Below, piece by piece: positions 1 to 10,197 of a stretch of 64,000 nucleotides of DNA. Source of the DNA: Ancylobacter vacuolatus (GTDB lineage: Bacteria; Pseudomonadota; Alphaproteobacteria; Rhizobiales; Xanthobacteraceae); NCBI RefSeq assembly GCF_030813595.1, contig NZ_JAUSUH010000001.1:434001-498000 (forward strand), given 5' to 3'. The number at the start of each line of letters is the position of its first letter. Positions within the stretch are counted from its first letter, which is position 1. The position numbers were made by a program, and so were the translations under genes. Under the pieces are notes generated by a model. It saw only the letters and a program-made list of their open reading frames with translations, was not told where the DNA came from and ran no database searches.

Positions 1-10
1 GGGGGCTGCC

Positions 11-1030
11 ATGAGCAGGGCGGCGGCGGGCACACGCGCGACCGGGGAGGGCCTTGACCGGCAGGGCGGCCTGCGGCGGGACTGGCGGTTCTGGCTGCTG
101 CTGGTCGCGCTGCTTGGCATCATCGCCGCGCTGTTCGCCCCGCGCATCGTCCAGACCGGCAATGTGCGCGATGCCGTGCTGGTGATCGACGTCACCGGCA
201 GCATGAATGTGCGCGACGCGCAGAGCCGGGGGGCGCCGGCCACCCGCCTCGATGCCGCCAAGCGCGGCGCCCGCGACATACTGGCCGGGCTGCCCTGCGG
301 CTCGCGTCTGGGCCTCGGCATCTTCACCGAGCGGCGCAGCTTCCTGCTCTTCGAGCCGGCCGAGGTGTGCGAGAACTTCGCCGCCATCGCCGGCTCGATC
401 GACGATCTCGACTGGCGCATGGCCTGGGAAGGCGACAGCTATGTCGCGCGCGGCGTCCATTCCGGCCTCGCCATGGCCGCCGGCCTGAAGGCCGATCTCC
501 TCTTCATGACCGACGGGCATGAAGCCCCTCCCCTGCCCGGCGGCGCCCTGCCGGAATTCGACGGCAAGCCGGGCGAGGTCGCCGGGCTGCTGATCGGCGT
601 TGGCGGCGTCGATCCTTCCCCGATCCCGAAATTCGACCAGGACGGGCGCGAGACCGGCTTCTATGCCGAAGAAGACGTGCCGCAGGAAAACCGCATGGGC
701 CCGCCGCCGGAGGACGCCGCCTCGCGCGCCGGCTGGAACCCGCGCAACGCCCCCTGGGGTAGCGAGGCGGCCACCGGCACCGAGCATCTGAGCGCCCTGC
801 GCGAGGAACATCTGCGCGCGCTCGCCGCCCAGACCGGGCTCGGCTACGTCGCGCTCGGCAATGCCGGCGGGCTGCTCGCCGCCGTCGAAGCCGATACCCG
901 GCCCCGGCCGGTGGAGATGCGCGTCGATACCGCCGCCATCCCAGCCGTGCTGGCGCTGTTCTGCCTCGCATTGCTGTTCGGGCTCGGCGCAACCACCTCG
1001 CGGCGGCCCGAGCGACTTCCCACTCGATAA
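11..1030 (+). CDS. mxaL: MxaL-like von Willebrand factor A domain protein
   Basis: 339 aa. The role is inferred from context: in methylotrophs mxaL and mxaD sit together in the accessory part of the methanol dehydrogenase operon (maturation of the Ca/PQQ enzyme in the periplasm). A membrane segment lies at about residues 26-43 (FWLLLVALLGIIAALF), a vWA domain at about 52-290, and a second membrane segment at about 312-330. The MIDAS motif reads D60-V-T62-G-S64, so Thr replaces the first Ser of the usual DxSxS. The domain sits between two membrane anchors, as in MxaC/MxaL/BatA-type proteins. mxaD starts 12 nt downstream, so they are probably co-transcribed. Upstream mxa genes would lie left of the window. 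A generic vWA (BatA-like) protein is the alternative. Confidence 0.75.
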   Translation: MSRAAAGTRATGEGLDRQGGLRRDWRFWLLLVALLGIIAALFAPRIVQTGNVRDAVLVIDVTGSMNVRDAQSRGAPATRLDAAKRGARDILAGLPCGSRLGLGIFTERRSFLLFEPAEVCENFAAIAGSIDDLDWRMAWEGDSYVARGVHSGLAMAAGLKADLLFMTDGHEAPPLPGGALPEFDGKPGEVAGLLIGVGGVDPSPIPKFDQDGRETGFYAEEDVPQENRMGPPPEDAASRAGWNPRNAPWGSEAATGTEHLSALREEHLRALAAQTGLGYVALGNAGGLLAAVEADTRPRPVEMRVDTAAIPAVLALFCLALLFGLGATTSRRPERLPTR

Positions 1031-1042
1031 AGGAAAAAGACG

Positions 1043-1570
1043 ATGCTTCAACGACTTGCGCTCGCGCTGGGCCTTCTCATTCTCGGCCCGGCCCTGGCCC
1101 TCGCCCATGGACCGACGCCCCAGCGCGCCGATGAGACGCTGGTGATCGCCGCCCCGCCGGAGGCGGTGTGGGCCGTGCTCTCCCGCTTTGGCGGCATTGG
1201 CGAGTGGCATCCGCTGGTGAAGAAGGTGGAGGCGACCGGCGGCGACGCGGCCGGCGCCGAGCGCGTGCTGACGCTGGAGAAAGGCGAGGTCAAGGAAGGG
1301 CTGGACGAGCTTGATCCCGCCGCCCACCGCCTCTCCTACCGCCTGCTGACGGAGAATGCCGAGGCGATCCCGGTCAGCTTCTACACCCAGACCATCGAGG
1401 TGAAGCCGGACGGCGCCGGCAGCGAAGTCAGCTGGGGTGCCCGCTTCTACCGCGCCGACACCACCAATGAGCCGCCGGAGGATCGCAATGACGCGGCCGC
1501 CATCGCCGCGATGACCGACTTCATCCAGCAGGGTCTCAAAGGGCTGCAGGCCAAGGTGACGGCCAAGTGA
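1043..1570 (+). CDS. mxaD: MxaD-like SRPBCC family protein, exported
   Basis: 175 aa. Residues 1-21 form a signal peptide (MLQRLALALGLLILGPALALA) ending before HGPTP. The rest is an SRPBCC/polyketide-cyclase-like fold, with APPEAVWAVLSRFGGIGEWHP typical of its first helix and strand. MxaD is a periplasmic protein thought to assist electron transfer from methanol dehydrogenase to cytochrome cL. The length matches that family (about 175-180 aa). It lies between the MxaL-like gene and an exported beta-propeller with almost no spacing, which supports a shared mxa transcript. The start has an AAGGAAAAAG Shine-Dalgarno stretch. Confidence 0.78.
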   Translation: MLQRLALALGLLILGPALALAHGPTPQRADETLVIAAPPEAVWAVLSRFGGIGEWHPLVKKVEATGGDAAGAERVLTLEKGEVKEGLDELDPAAHRLSYRLLTENAEAIPVSFYTQTIEVKPDGAGSEVSWGARFYRADTTNEPPEDRNDAAAIAAMTDFIQQGLKGLQAKVTAK

Positions 1571-1632
1571 AGGGTGGGGCGGCAGTGGCGGGGCCGGGAG
1601 ACGGTGGGGAGAACGCCGCCCTGCCCCCGCTA

Positions 1633-2619
1633 ATGCGGACGCGTCAGGCTCTGGCACGCCTCGCCTTCGCGCTGCTCGCCCTCGGCCCGTTCGCGGCGTC
1701 AGGCCCGGCACGGGCCGACACGCCCGCGCCGCTGGTCGCGGTGGTGTCGCAGAAGGCGGCGGAGCTATCGCTCGTCGACATCGACGCGCGCGAGGTGCGG
1801 GCGGTGATCGGCCTCGCCGCCGTTCCCGCCGGCCTTGCCGCCAGCGCGGACGGGGCGAGCGTCTACGTCACCCATCCCGACCTCAGCCTGGTCAGCCGCG
1901 TCGACCTCGCCTCCGGCACGGTGGCCGCGACCTTCAAGGTCGGGCTGGAGCCCTTCGGCATCGCGGTGAGCGCGGATGGCCGCCACCTGCTGGTCAGCGA
2001 CTGGAGCGCCGATGCGTTGATCCGCCTCGACGCTTCCACCGGCGCGGAAACCGGCCGCGTCGCCATCGGGCACGCCCCGGCCGGGCTGGTGGTGGATGAG
2101 AAAGCAGGCCTCGCCTATGTCGCTGATCGCGAGAGCAACCAGGTCAGCGTCGTGCGCCTCGCCGACATGGTCCGGCTCGCCACCGTGCCAGTGGGGCGGG
2201 CGCCGTTCGCGCTGGCGCTGTCGCCGGGCGGCGAGCGGCTCTATGTCGCCAATGTGCAGAGCGGCGACCTCTCGGTGATCGACACCGGCGCCACGCCGCG
2301 CGAAATCGCCCGCCCGAAGGTCGGGCTCATGCCCTATGGGGTGGCGGTGACGCCGGACGGGCGCACGGTGCTGGTGAGCAACCAGCAGAGCGGCAAACTC
2401 GCCATCGTCGATGCCGAAACGCTCGCGCTGGGACCGGCGCAGCCAAGGCTGGGCACGTTTCCGGAAGGCATCACGGTGGTGTCGCCCAGCCGCGCGGCGG
2501 CGGTGGACTGGGCCGAGGACGAGGTGGTGGTGATCGATATCGAGGCCAGCACGATCCTCGGCCGGGTCAAGGTCGGCACCAGCCCGCGCAATCTGGTGGC
2601 CCTGCCCCGGGGGCGGTGA
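1633..2619 (+). CDS. Exported YVTN-type beta-propeller protein
   Basis: 328 aa from this ATG. The frame is also open from a GTG at 1567 that overlaps the mxaD stop (GTGA), which would give 350 aa. I prefer 1633 because it yields a clean signal peptide (MRTRQALARLAFALLALG, cleavage after ARA). The mature part is a run of about 40-residue repeats of the form 'V..LAD...LYVAN..SGDLSVIDT', the YncE/YVTN seven-blade beta-propeller pattern. Such propellers often accompany PQQ-dependent alcohol oxidation genes ('PQQ-dependent catabolism-associated beta-propeller'). The tight link to mxaD supports a periplasmic role in methanol oxidation, but the molecular function is unknown. Confidence 0.75.
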   Translation: MRTRQALARLAFALLALGPFAASGPARADTPAPLVAVVSQKAAELSLVDIDAREVRAVIGLAAVPAGLAASADGASVYVTHPDLSLVSRVDLASGTVAATFKVGLEPFGIAVSADGRHLLVSDWSADALIRLDASTGAETGRVAIGHAPAGLVVDEKAGLAYVADRESNQVSVVRLADMVRLATVPVGRAPFALALSPGGERLYVANVQSGDLSVIDTGATPREIARPKVGLMPYGVAVTPDGRTVLVSNQQSGKLAIVDAETLALGPAQPRLGTFPEGITVVSPSRAAAVDWAEDEVVVIDIEASTILGRVKVGTSPRNLVALPRGR

Positions 2620-2631
2620 ACCGGAGGGGCT

Positions 2632-2874
2632 TTATCCGCCCCAGTCGATCTTTGGAATGTCGCGCCGCACCGCGTCCACTGCCGCGCGCAGCTGCTCCAG
2701 CCGCCACTGCTTGTAGGCATGCCCGCCGCCGGACTGCCGGGCGATCCTTGCGGTCCAGTTCGGGCCGTCACCGCTCGTCTCGACCGGGTAGATGGCGACC
2801 TCCTGCGCGTCGATGCGGCCGAGACGGGGCTGCACCGCCTCTGAGATCCGTCGTATCACCTCGACTGCCGTCAT
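2632..2874 (-). CDS. Small hypothetical protein
   Basis: 80 aa starting MTAVEVIRRISEAVQ and ending DIPKIDWGG. I do not recognise the family. It looks soluble, with no signal peptide or membrane segment, a mixed charge pattern, and a Trp/Lys-rich C-terminal half (YKQWRLEQL). It is convergent with the beta-propeller gene (12 nt between stop codons). The frame extends further upstream to 3030, but the added part is Arg/His-rich and would overlap the next gene's ribosome-binding site, so I take the internal ATG. Real coding is likely but not certain. Confidence 0.5.
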   Translation of the reverse strand: MTAVEVIRRISEAVQPRLGRIDAQEVAIYPVETSGDGPNWTARIARQSGGGHAYKQWRLEQLRAAVDAVRRDIPKIDWGG

Positions 2875-3016
2875 TATTGCCGCGCTCCACTTCTCGGCCG
2901 GGGCCGGCAGGGTATGCCGTGGCAATGTGCGTTCATGATGGCCGTGCCTTGACGCGGCGACGACATGTCGCCCCCCGGCCGAACTTCCGCGGCCATCGCG
3001 GGTTAGTCCCGAGATC

Positions 3017-3028
3017 AAGGAGGTGATC
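3017..3028 (+). promoter_or_regulatory. Extended perfect Shine-Dalgarno sequence
   Basis: AAGGAGGTGATC is a 12-nt exact complement of the 3' end of 16S rRNA and abuts the ATG at 3029. It decides the start of the DUF1488 gene: the upstream in-frame GTG at 3023 lies inside the SD itself and is not a start. Confidence 0.85.
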
Positions 3029-3316
3029 ATGACGCTGCATCATTCGGCCAAGCCGCCGGAGGACCTCAACGACCGCAAGGCCATCCGCTTCTTCTTCCGC
3101 GGCGACAAGGACATCGTCGAATGCCTCGTCAGCTGGGGCGCGCTGGAGCGGCTGGAGAACAGCCCGCTGGACAGCCGCGCCGACCGCATGGCGCGGTTTG
3201 AGCAGCACCGGCTGCTGATCGAGGCGGCGGCCCTGCGCAAGATGGAAAAGGCCGGCGCTGGCGAGCGCCCGCTCACCCTCGACGCGCAGGACGTGCTGGC
3301 TGGCCCGGTGGCCTGA
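3029..3316 (+). CDS. DUF1488 family protein
   Basis: 95 aa beginning MTLHHSAKPPEDLNDRKAI. It resembles the short DUF1488 proteins of proteobacteria, with a conserved RFFFRGDKDIVECLVSWGAL core. No function is established for the family. It is monocistronic: an unusually strong ribosome-binding site precedes it and a GC-rich terminator lies 20 nt after its stop. The C-terminal half is helical and charged, with no cysteines forming a metal site. The strong translation signal suggests an abundant small protein. Confidence 0.7.
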   Translation: MTLHHSAKPPEDLNDRKAIRFFFRGDKDIVECLVSWGALERLENSPLDSRADRMARFEQHRLLIEAAALRKMEKAGAGERPLTLDAQDVLAGPVA

Positions 3317-3335
3317 GGCCGCCCCTGCGAAAAAA

Positions 3336-3369
3336 GCCCCGCCGCCCTTTTCCGGGCGGCGGGGTTTTT
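3336..3369. terminator. Bidirectional rho-independent terminator
   Basis: An 11-bp perfect stem (3337-3347 with 3354-3364, CCCCGCCGCCC/GGGCGGCGGGG) has a 6-nt loop. It is preceded by an A-run (3330-3335) and followed by five Ts (3365-3369). It lies between the convergent genes ending at 3316 (+) and 3378 (-) and can serve both. Confidence 0.9.
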
Positions 3370-3377
3370 GCGTGGCG

Positions 3378-3821
3378 TCAGCCACGGATCAGCTTTTCCG
3401 CGGCGTCGAGCGCCGTGCCGCACGCTGCGGCGTCGCCGCTCGCGTCGGCCTGCCGGGCGCGGGCGAGGGCGTCGGCGAGCTGGCCCTCGGTGGAAGCGCC
3501 GCCTTCCGCCGCTGTCTTCTGGCCCGAGGTCTGGGCGCGGACATCGGCGGGCGAGGCCGCCTTGCCGGCGAGCGTCTCGTTCATGCCGCCGGTCCCCGGG
3601 GCTTCGCCGGTACGGGGCACGCCGGCATCGGGGGCGGTGGTGCCGGCCGGCGGCAGCTGCGTCGGGCCCGATCCCGCGTCGGTGGCGGCGACGTTCTTCT
3701 CCACCTGCGCGAGCCGTTCCGTGCACGGCCCGGCAAAGGCGCTGCCGGCTGCGAGGCTCAGCGTCATGCCGAGCATGGCGGTGGTGGCGAGGGTCCGGGC
3801 GGTTTTCCGGGGATCTGTCAT
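3378..3821 (-). CDS. Exported hypothetical protein, Ala/Gly-rich
   Basis: 147 aa. Residues 1-30 are a signal peptide (ATTAMLGMTLSLAAGSAFA, cleavage before GPCTERL). The mature chain starts with a Cys-containing helix (GPCTERLAQVEKNV), passes through a low-complexity Pro/Gly/Thr linker, and ends in a helical segment (ALARARQADASGDAAACGTALDAAEKLIRG) with a second Cys. This pattern occurs in small periplasmic proteins of rhizobia with no assigned function. It ends at the shared terminator at 3336-3369. I cannot name a family. Confidence 0.6.
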   Translation of the reverse strand: MTDPRKTARTLATTAMLGMTLSLAAGSAFAGPCTERLAQVEKNVAATDAGSGPTQLPPAGTTAPDAGVPRTGEAPGTGGMNETLAGKAASPADVRAQTSGQKTAAEGGASTEGQLADALARARQADASGDAAACGTALDAAEKLIRG

Positions 3822-3918
3822 TGGCGTTCCTCCTGCCAGGGGTTCTGGCTTCGGGAAGAACTTCCCGGCAAACCACTCGTTCCCCGCCCGCGTGCCGGAC
3901 GCGGGCGGGCGGCGTCGC

Positions 3919-6114
3919 TCAGGCGGCGCGAACGGTCTCCAGGAACCCGTCCATCACCGCGCGCAGGGTGCGGGACTGCTGGGCGAGGGCGGCGGCGGCG
4001 TCCTGCACCTGTGTCGCGGCGCGGGTGGAATCGGAGGCGGCGCTGTTGATGCCAAGGATGTTGCTGGCCACCTGCTCGGTGCCCTGCGAGGCGCGGCTCA
4101 CATTCTGCGCGATCTCGCGGGTGGCGAAGCCCTGCTGCTCGACCGAGGCGGCGATGGTGCCGGCGATGTTGTTGATCTGCCCGATGACGTCGGTGATCAC
4201 CACGATCGCGGTGGACGAGCTGGCTGTCGCCGCCTGGATCTCGGTGATCTGGGCTTCGATTTCCGCCGTCGCCTGGGAGGTCTGTTCGGCCAGCTGCTTC
4301 ACCTCCGTGGCCACCACCGCGAACCCTCTGCCAGCATCGCCGGCGCGCGCCGCTTCGATGGTGGCGTTCAGCGCGAGGAGGTTGGTCTGACCGGCGATAT
4401 TGCGGATGAGATCGATGATCTGCCCGATCTTGCCCGCCGAGGCCGACAGTGCCCGCACCTTCGTGGCGGTGGCATCCGCCTCGCTCGCGGCCATCGCGGC
4501 GACGCGCGCGGAATCATCCACTTGCCGCTTGATCTCGGCGATGGAGCTGGCGAGTTCCTCCGCCGCCGAGGCGACGGTTTGCACATTGGCCGCCGCCTCC
4601 TCGGACGCCGCCGCGGCCGTATCGGTTTCGCCGGCGACGCGCTCGGTGGCGGAGGCCATGGTCTGCGCGGCGCCGGAGAGCTGGGTGGAGGCGGAGCCGA
4701 CGCCATTGACCACTTCGCCCATGGCGTTCTCGAAACCGTCGGCAAGCTTGACCATGGTCGCGCGCCGCTCCTCGTCCTGGCGCAGGCGGCTCGCTTCGAC
4801 GTCGAGCGCCTGCTGGCGGGCCTTCTCCTCAATGCCGAGGCGTATCTGGTCGACAGCGCGGGAGATGTCGCCAATCTCATCCTTCCGGTTGGCACCGGCA
4901 ATCTCGGCCACATGCTCACCCGACGCCATGCGGCGCAGCGCGGCGGTGAGGCGCGAGATCGGGCCGGAGACGCCGCTTGCCACAAAGGCCATCGCCACCA
5001 GGGCCAGCACGGTGACACTGATAGCCGAGACAACCTGCCAGAACAGGTCGATCTCGGCGCGCTCCTGCAGCGCATCGCGCAGGCTCAAGGCTTCCGCCAT
5101 CACCAGCGCCTGCGGCACCGTGATGATGAGCGACCAGCTCGCGCCGGTGCGGCCGAGGGCGATCGGCGCGAAGACCTTCAGCAGGTCCTGCCCTGCATCG
5201 ACCTTCACCACCGACTGGCCGTTGTGCAGAATGGTCATGTCATTGGCCGCATCCGGCTCGATGGCGCCAAACGCGCCGCCGATCGCCTGAGGCTTGGCGC
5301 TGGAGGCCACGACCAGCCCGGCATTGGTGACGATCGAGACCGTTCCCTTGCCGTTATAGATCGATGCGTCGACCTTCTCGGCGAGCGCCTGCACGAAGGA
5401 GAGGTCGAAGTCGGCCCCAGCGACGCCCGCGAACACCCCGCCCAGCGTGATCGGCACGGACATGGTGGCGAGGAACACCGGCTTGCCCTGGACGATATAG
5501 GGCAGCGGCGCGAGGATGCTTTCCTTGCCATCGGTCTGCGGGCCGATGAACCAGCCGCCCTTCATCACCCCGTTCGAGTGCAGGTCGCGGCTGTCATATT
5601 CCACCAGCGGCTGCAGCGCGATCTTCCCTTCCGCGTCGCGCGTCCAGTAGGGCAGCGCGCGGCCGGTGGCATCGGAGCCCACGTCCTTGCGGCCGGTGAA
5701 GCCGTCGTCATTCCCGTCGAGCGCTCCCGGCATCCAGGCGCTGTAAGTGCCGTTGAAGCGGGGATTGTCCTTCAGCACGCCGAGCAGCACGGCGTTCAGC
5801 TGCGAGCGGCGCTGGTCCAACGGCGAGCCGTCGAGGCCGGGCTTGCTCGCCACCACTTCCAGCGCGCGGGCCATGTTGCGCGCCGCGTTGAAGGCGGAAT
5901 CGACCTCGGTCTGGACGATGCCGGCCTGCGTGGAGGCCAGACGCTGCAGCGATTCCTGGCTCAGGCGCTCCAGAAGATTCTCGACACTTCCCGATACGTA
6001 ATTCGACGTCTGCGCAGCCGAATAGATGCCATAGCCGACAAGGGCGCCGGTCGCCGCCAGAACGCACAAGGCGGACAGCGATATGATCTTGAATTTCACG
6101 GAGTGGATGTTCAC
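3919..6114 (-). CDS. Methyl-accepting chemotaxis protein with dCACHE sensor
   Basis: 731 aa. The order is a membrane segment at about 8-30, a large periplasmic dCACHE-like ligand-binding domain to about 355, a second membrane segment at about 362-383 ([19 protein letters not shown]), a HAMP domain ([18 protein letters not shown]), and a coiled-coil signalling domain. The hairpin tip [16 protein letters not shown] lies near residue 580. The sensor contains the WFIGPQ and [17 protein letters not shown] patterns of dCACHE_1 domains. The last residues (FLETVRAA) carry no CheR/CheB-binding pentapeptide. No other che or fla genes are nearby, so it is an orphan receptor. The ligand cannot be predicted. 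Confidence 0.92.
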   Translation of the reverse strand: MNIHSVKFKIISLSALCVLAATGALVGYGIYSAAQTSNYVSGSVENLLERLSQESLQRLASTQAGIVQTEVDSAFNAARNMARALEVVASKPGLDGSPLDQRRSQLNAVLLGVLKDNPRFNGTYSAWMPGALDGNDDGFTGRKDVGSDATGRALPYWTRDAEGKIALQPLVEYDSRDLHSNGVMKGGWFIGPQTDGKESILAPLPYIVQGKPVFLATMSVPITLGGVFAGVAGADFDLSFVQALAEKVDASIYNGKGTVSIVTNAGLVVASSAKPQAIGGAFGAIEPDAANDMTILHNGQSVVKVDAGQDLLKVFAPIALGRTGASWSLIITVPQALVMAEALSLRDALQERAEIDLFWQVVSAISVTVLALVAMAFVASGVSGPISRLTAALRRMASGEHVAEIAGANRKDEIGDISRAVDQIRLGIEEKARQQALDVEASRLRQDEERRATMVKLADGFENAMGEVVNGVGSASTQLSGAAQTMASATERVAGETDTAAAASEEAAANVQTVASAAEELASSIAEIKRQVDDSARVAAMAASEADATATKVRALSASAGKIGQIIDLIRNIAGQTNLLALNATIEAARAGDAGRGFAVVATEVKQLAEQTSQATAEIEAQITEIQAATASSSTAIVVITDVIGQINNIAGTIAASVEQQGFATREIAQNVSRASQGTEQVASNILGINSAASDSTRAATQVQDAAAALAQQSRTLRAVMDGFLETVRAA

Positions 6115-6458
6115 CGGCGCCAGTTCCTTCGCTTGTCAGAAGTGCGAAGGGTCCGGGGCCGGGCTTGTGTCAGGCTGGTATTTTACTCCGAATACGTAGT
6201 CCTACGTAGCCTGGCGGCGTGCCGGCAGGACCTGAGCTCGATCCTCCTGGAGAGGGGTGACGGGAGACGGGCGACGTCCCGGCGGGGGCTTGGCGAGGGC
6301 TTGGCAGACCGCACCCGGATGCGCGGTACCCGCCTCGGTTCGCCATGTTAAAAAGTCAAACAGTATGACTATTCAGCCCTTCCAGACTGTGGCATAGATT
6401 CCCCGCCGGCAAGCACCCGCAAGTGGCGCGACGGCTAGACATCACGGGAGAAACGCCA
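6115..6458 (+). promoter_or_regulatory. Upstream region of the sugar locus with two inverted repeats
   Basis: 344 nt with no gene between divergent genes. It holds a 7-bp inverted repeat TACGTAG-tc-CTACGTA (6193-6208) and, in an AT-rich patch, AGTCA (6354-6358) facing TGACT (6366-6370). Either could be an operator for the GntR regulator encoded inside the operon. A GGGAG Shine-Dalgarno stretch lies at about 6447, just before the ATG at 6459. I cannot place a -35/-10 pair with confidence. Confidence 0.45.
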
Positions 6459-7424
6459 ATGAATCTCAGGGCATTGCTGCTTGCGTCCGCCGTTTCCGGC
6501 ACGCTCTTCTCCGTCGGCGCGCAGGCCGCGGACATGACCATCGGCTTCTCGCAGATCGGCTCGGAATCGGGCTGGCGCGCGGCGGAGACCACCGTTTCCA
6601 AGGCCGAGGCCAAGAAGCGGAACATCAATTTCAAGATCGCCGACGCCCAGCAGAAGCAGGAAAACCAGATCAAGGCGATCCGCTCCTTCGTCGCCCAGGG
6701 CGTGGACGCCATCTTTCTCGCCCCCGTCGTCGCCACCGGCTGGGATTCGGTGCTTAAGGAAGCCAAGGAAGCGAAGATCCCGGTCGTGCTGCTCGACCGC
6801 GACATCGACCCGGCCGGCAAGGACCTGTACCTCACCGCCGTCACCTCCGACAGCGTGCATGAGGGCAAGGTCGCCGGCGAATGGCTGGTCAAGACCGCCG
6901 CCGGCAAGCCCTGCAATGTGGTGGAGCTTCAGGGCACCGTCGGCGCTTCCGTCGCCACCAACCGCAAGAAGGGTTTTGAGGACGGCATTGCTGGCGCCTC
7001 CAACGTCAAGATCGTGCGCAGCCAGACCGGCGACTTCACCCGTGCCAAGGGCAAGGAAGTGATGGAGAGCTTCATCAAGGCGGAAGGCGGCGGCAAGAAC
7101 ATCTGCGCCGTCTACGCCCATAATGACGACATGATGGTCGGCGCCATCCAGGCGATGAAGGAAGCCGGGCTCAAGCCGGGCACCGAGGTGCTCACCGTCT
7201 CCATCGACGCCGTGCCCGACATCTTCAAGGCCATGGCGGCCGGCGAAGCCAATGCCACGGTTGAGCTGACCCCGAACATGGCCGGCCCGGCCTTCGACGC
7301 GGTGATCGCCTTCAAGGAAAAGGGCACCGTGCCGCCCAAGTGGATCCAGACGGAATCGAAGCTCTACACCCAGGCCGACAACCCGATGGCGGTCTACGAA
7401 GCCAAGAAGGACCTCGGCTACTGA
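6459..7424 (+). CDS. ytfQ: Galactofuranose/galactose-type CUT2 substrate-binding protein
   Basis: 321 aa with a signal peptide (MNLRALLLASAVSGTLFSVG, cleavage after AQA). The mature chain is very close to E. coli YtfQ as I recall it: GFSQIGSESGWRAAETTVSK, QQKQENQIKAIRSFVAQGVD, APVVATGWDSVLKEAK, VVELQGTVGASVA, CAVYAHNDDMMVGAIQAMK. YtfQ binds galactofuranose and galactose in the periplasm for the YtfRT-YjfF importer. The start is the ATG at 6459, preceded by GGGAG and followed by the signal peptide; an upstream in-frame GTG (6423) is rejected. It is first in the long sugar locus. In this setting arabinofuranose is also a plausible ligand. Confidence 0.9.
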   Translation: MNLRALLLASAVSGTLFSVGAQAADMTIGFSQIGSESGWRAAETTVSKAEAKKRNINFKIADAQQKQENQIKAIRSFVAQGVDAIFLAPVVATGWDSVLKEAKEAKIPVVLLDRDIDPAGKDLYLTAVTSDSVHEGKVAGEWLVKTAAGKPCNVVELQGTVGASVATNRKKGFEDGIAGASNVKIVRSQTGDFTRAKGKEVMESFIKAEGGGKNICAVYAHNDDMMVGAIQAMKEAGLKPGTEVLTVSIDAVPDIFKAMAAGEANATVELTPNMAGPAFDAVIAFKEKGTVPPKWIQTESKLYTQADNPMAVYEAKKDLGY

Positions 7425-7485
7425 GCCTTGTCCGCGAGAGTTGCCAGACTTCCGCGAGAGGAAAAGGCTCCAATTCTTTGAGACT

Positions 7486-7536
7486 AGAGCGCTTTCGTGT
7501 CGATCGGGCGTTTCCACCCGATCGGATGAGGGCTCT
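7486..7536. repeat. Interspersed palindromic repeat (REP-like)
   Basis: AGAGC (7486-7490) and GCTCT (7532-7536) flank an 8-bp perfect hairpin, CGATCGGG (7501-7508) and CCCGATCG (7517-7524). From general knowledge this resembles 'AGAGCGCTTT...GATCGGG...CCCGATC...GCTCT' repeats scattered through Hyphomicrobiales genomes. Only one copy is in the window, so its repeat status is inferred. Confidence 0.55.
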
Positions 7537-7578
7537 CAGCGGGCGCCGCTGCGGCCCCTCGCCCGCAGCTCCTGCCCC

Positions 7579-7612
7579 GCGCGAGCCGGTTCTTCCTCCG
7601 GCCGGCTCGCGC
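7579..7612 (+). promoter_or_regulatory. Hairpin between ytfQ and ytfR
   Basis: An 11-bp perfect stem, GCGCGAGCCGG (7579-7589) with CCGGCTCGCGC (7602-7612), has a 12-nt loop and no T-run. Hairpins after binding-protein genes commonly protect that part of the transcript or reduce readthrough, so the receptor is made in excess over the membrane parts. The role here is inferred. Confidence 0.5.
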
Positions 7613-7639
7613 CGCTTTCCTGCCGCTTCCGAGGCCGCC

Positions 7640-9175
<1,536 letters not shown>

Positions 9176-9186
9176 CGGAGGGCGGC

Positions 9187-10197
9187 ATGGCATTGCGTCT
9201 TCCCCGCATCGGCACCTCGCAGATCGTCGCGCTGGGGCTCATCCTCGTCGCCAACTGGATCGTCTCGCCGCAGTTCTTCGACATCCGCCTGCAGGATGGG
9301 CGGCTGTTCGGCAGCCTGATCGATGTGTTCAACCGCGGCGCGCCGGTGGCGCTGCTCTCCATCGGCATGGTGCTTGTCATCGCCATGCGCGGCATTGATC
9401 TCTCGGTCGGCGCTGTGATGGCGATCTGCGGCGCCATCGCCGCCAGCCTCGCCGACAGCCATTCCCTCCCCGTGGTGCTGGCCGCCGCACTGGGCGCGGG
9501 CCTGCTTTGCGGCCTGTGGAACGGGCTTCTGGTCGCCGTGCTCGGCATCCAGCCCATTGTCGCGACGCTGATCCTCATGGTGGCGGGGCGCGGCATCGCC
9601 CAGCTCATCACCGAGGGGCGCATCGTCACCTTCACCTCGCCCGATCTCGCCTTTCTCGGCGGCGGGTCGGTGCTCGGCCTGCCGACGCCTGTTGTGCTGA
9701 CGCTCGGCATGATGGCGCTGACGCTGCTGCTGGTGCGCGGCACGGCGCTCGGCCTGATGATCGAGGCGACGGGGGGCAATCCCCGCGCCAGCGCGCTGGC
9801 CGGCATCGGCACCCGGCTCATCACGGTGGCGGTCTATATGTGGAGCGGGCTGTGCGCCGCGCTGGCCGGCATCGTCGCCAGCGCTGATATTCTCGGCGCC
9901 GACGCCAATAATGCCGGGCTCTGGCTGGAGCTCGACGCCATCCTGGCGGTGGTGATCGGCGGCACCTCGCTGTTCGGCGGGCGCTTCTCCATCCTCCTCG
10001 CCGTGGTCGGCGCCTTCATCATCCAGGCGATGAACACCGGCATCCTGCTCTCCGGCTTTCCGCCCGAGACCAATCTGGTGGTGAAGGCGGTGGTGGTGCT
10101 CGCCGTGCTGCTCGCCCAGTCGCCGCGCCTTGGCGGGCATCTCGCCGGGCTCGGCGTGCTGTTCAAACGCTCGAAATCCGGAGGCAGGCGCTCATGA
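9187..10197 (+). CDS. ytfT: CUT2 sugar ABC transporter permease (YtfT type)
   Basis: 336 aa, mostly hydrophobic with 8-10 predicted membrane helices. It carries the CUT2 permease motif IAMRGIDLSVGAVMAICGAI and the C-terminal LDAILAVVIGGTSLFGG. The ATG at 9187 has GGAGG six bases upstream; a GTG at 9172 overlapping the ytfR stop is the alternative start. Its stop overlaps the next permease by 4 nt. Two different permease subunits, as in E. coli ytfT and yjfF, distinguish this importer from single-permease ribose-type systems. Confidence 0.88.
   Translation: MALRLPRIGTSQIVALGLILVANWIVSPQFFDIRLQDGRLFGSLIDVFNRGAPVALLSIGMVLVIAMRGIDLSVGAVMAICGAIAASLADSHSLPVVLAAALGAGLLCGLWNGLLVAVLGIQPIVATLILMVAGRGIAQLITEGRIVTFTSPDLAFLGGGSVLGLPTPVVLTLGMMALTLLLVRGTALGLMIEATGGNPRASALAGIGTRLITVAVYMWSGLCAALAGIVASADILGADANNAGLWLELDAILAVVIGGTSLFGGRFSILLAVVGAFIIQAMNTGILLSGFPPETNLVVKAVVVLAVLLAQSPRLGGHLAGLGVLFKRSKSGGRRS

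Noticed and set aside
3415-6351. Long plus-strand open frame of 978 codons opposite the chemotaxis receptor
   Set aside because: Composition is Arg/Gly/His-rich with no domain. The minus strand encodes a complete, well-motifed chemotaxis protein over the same bases.
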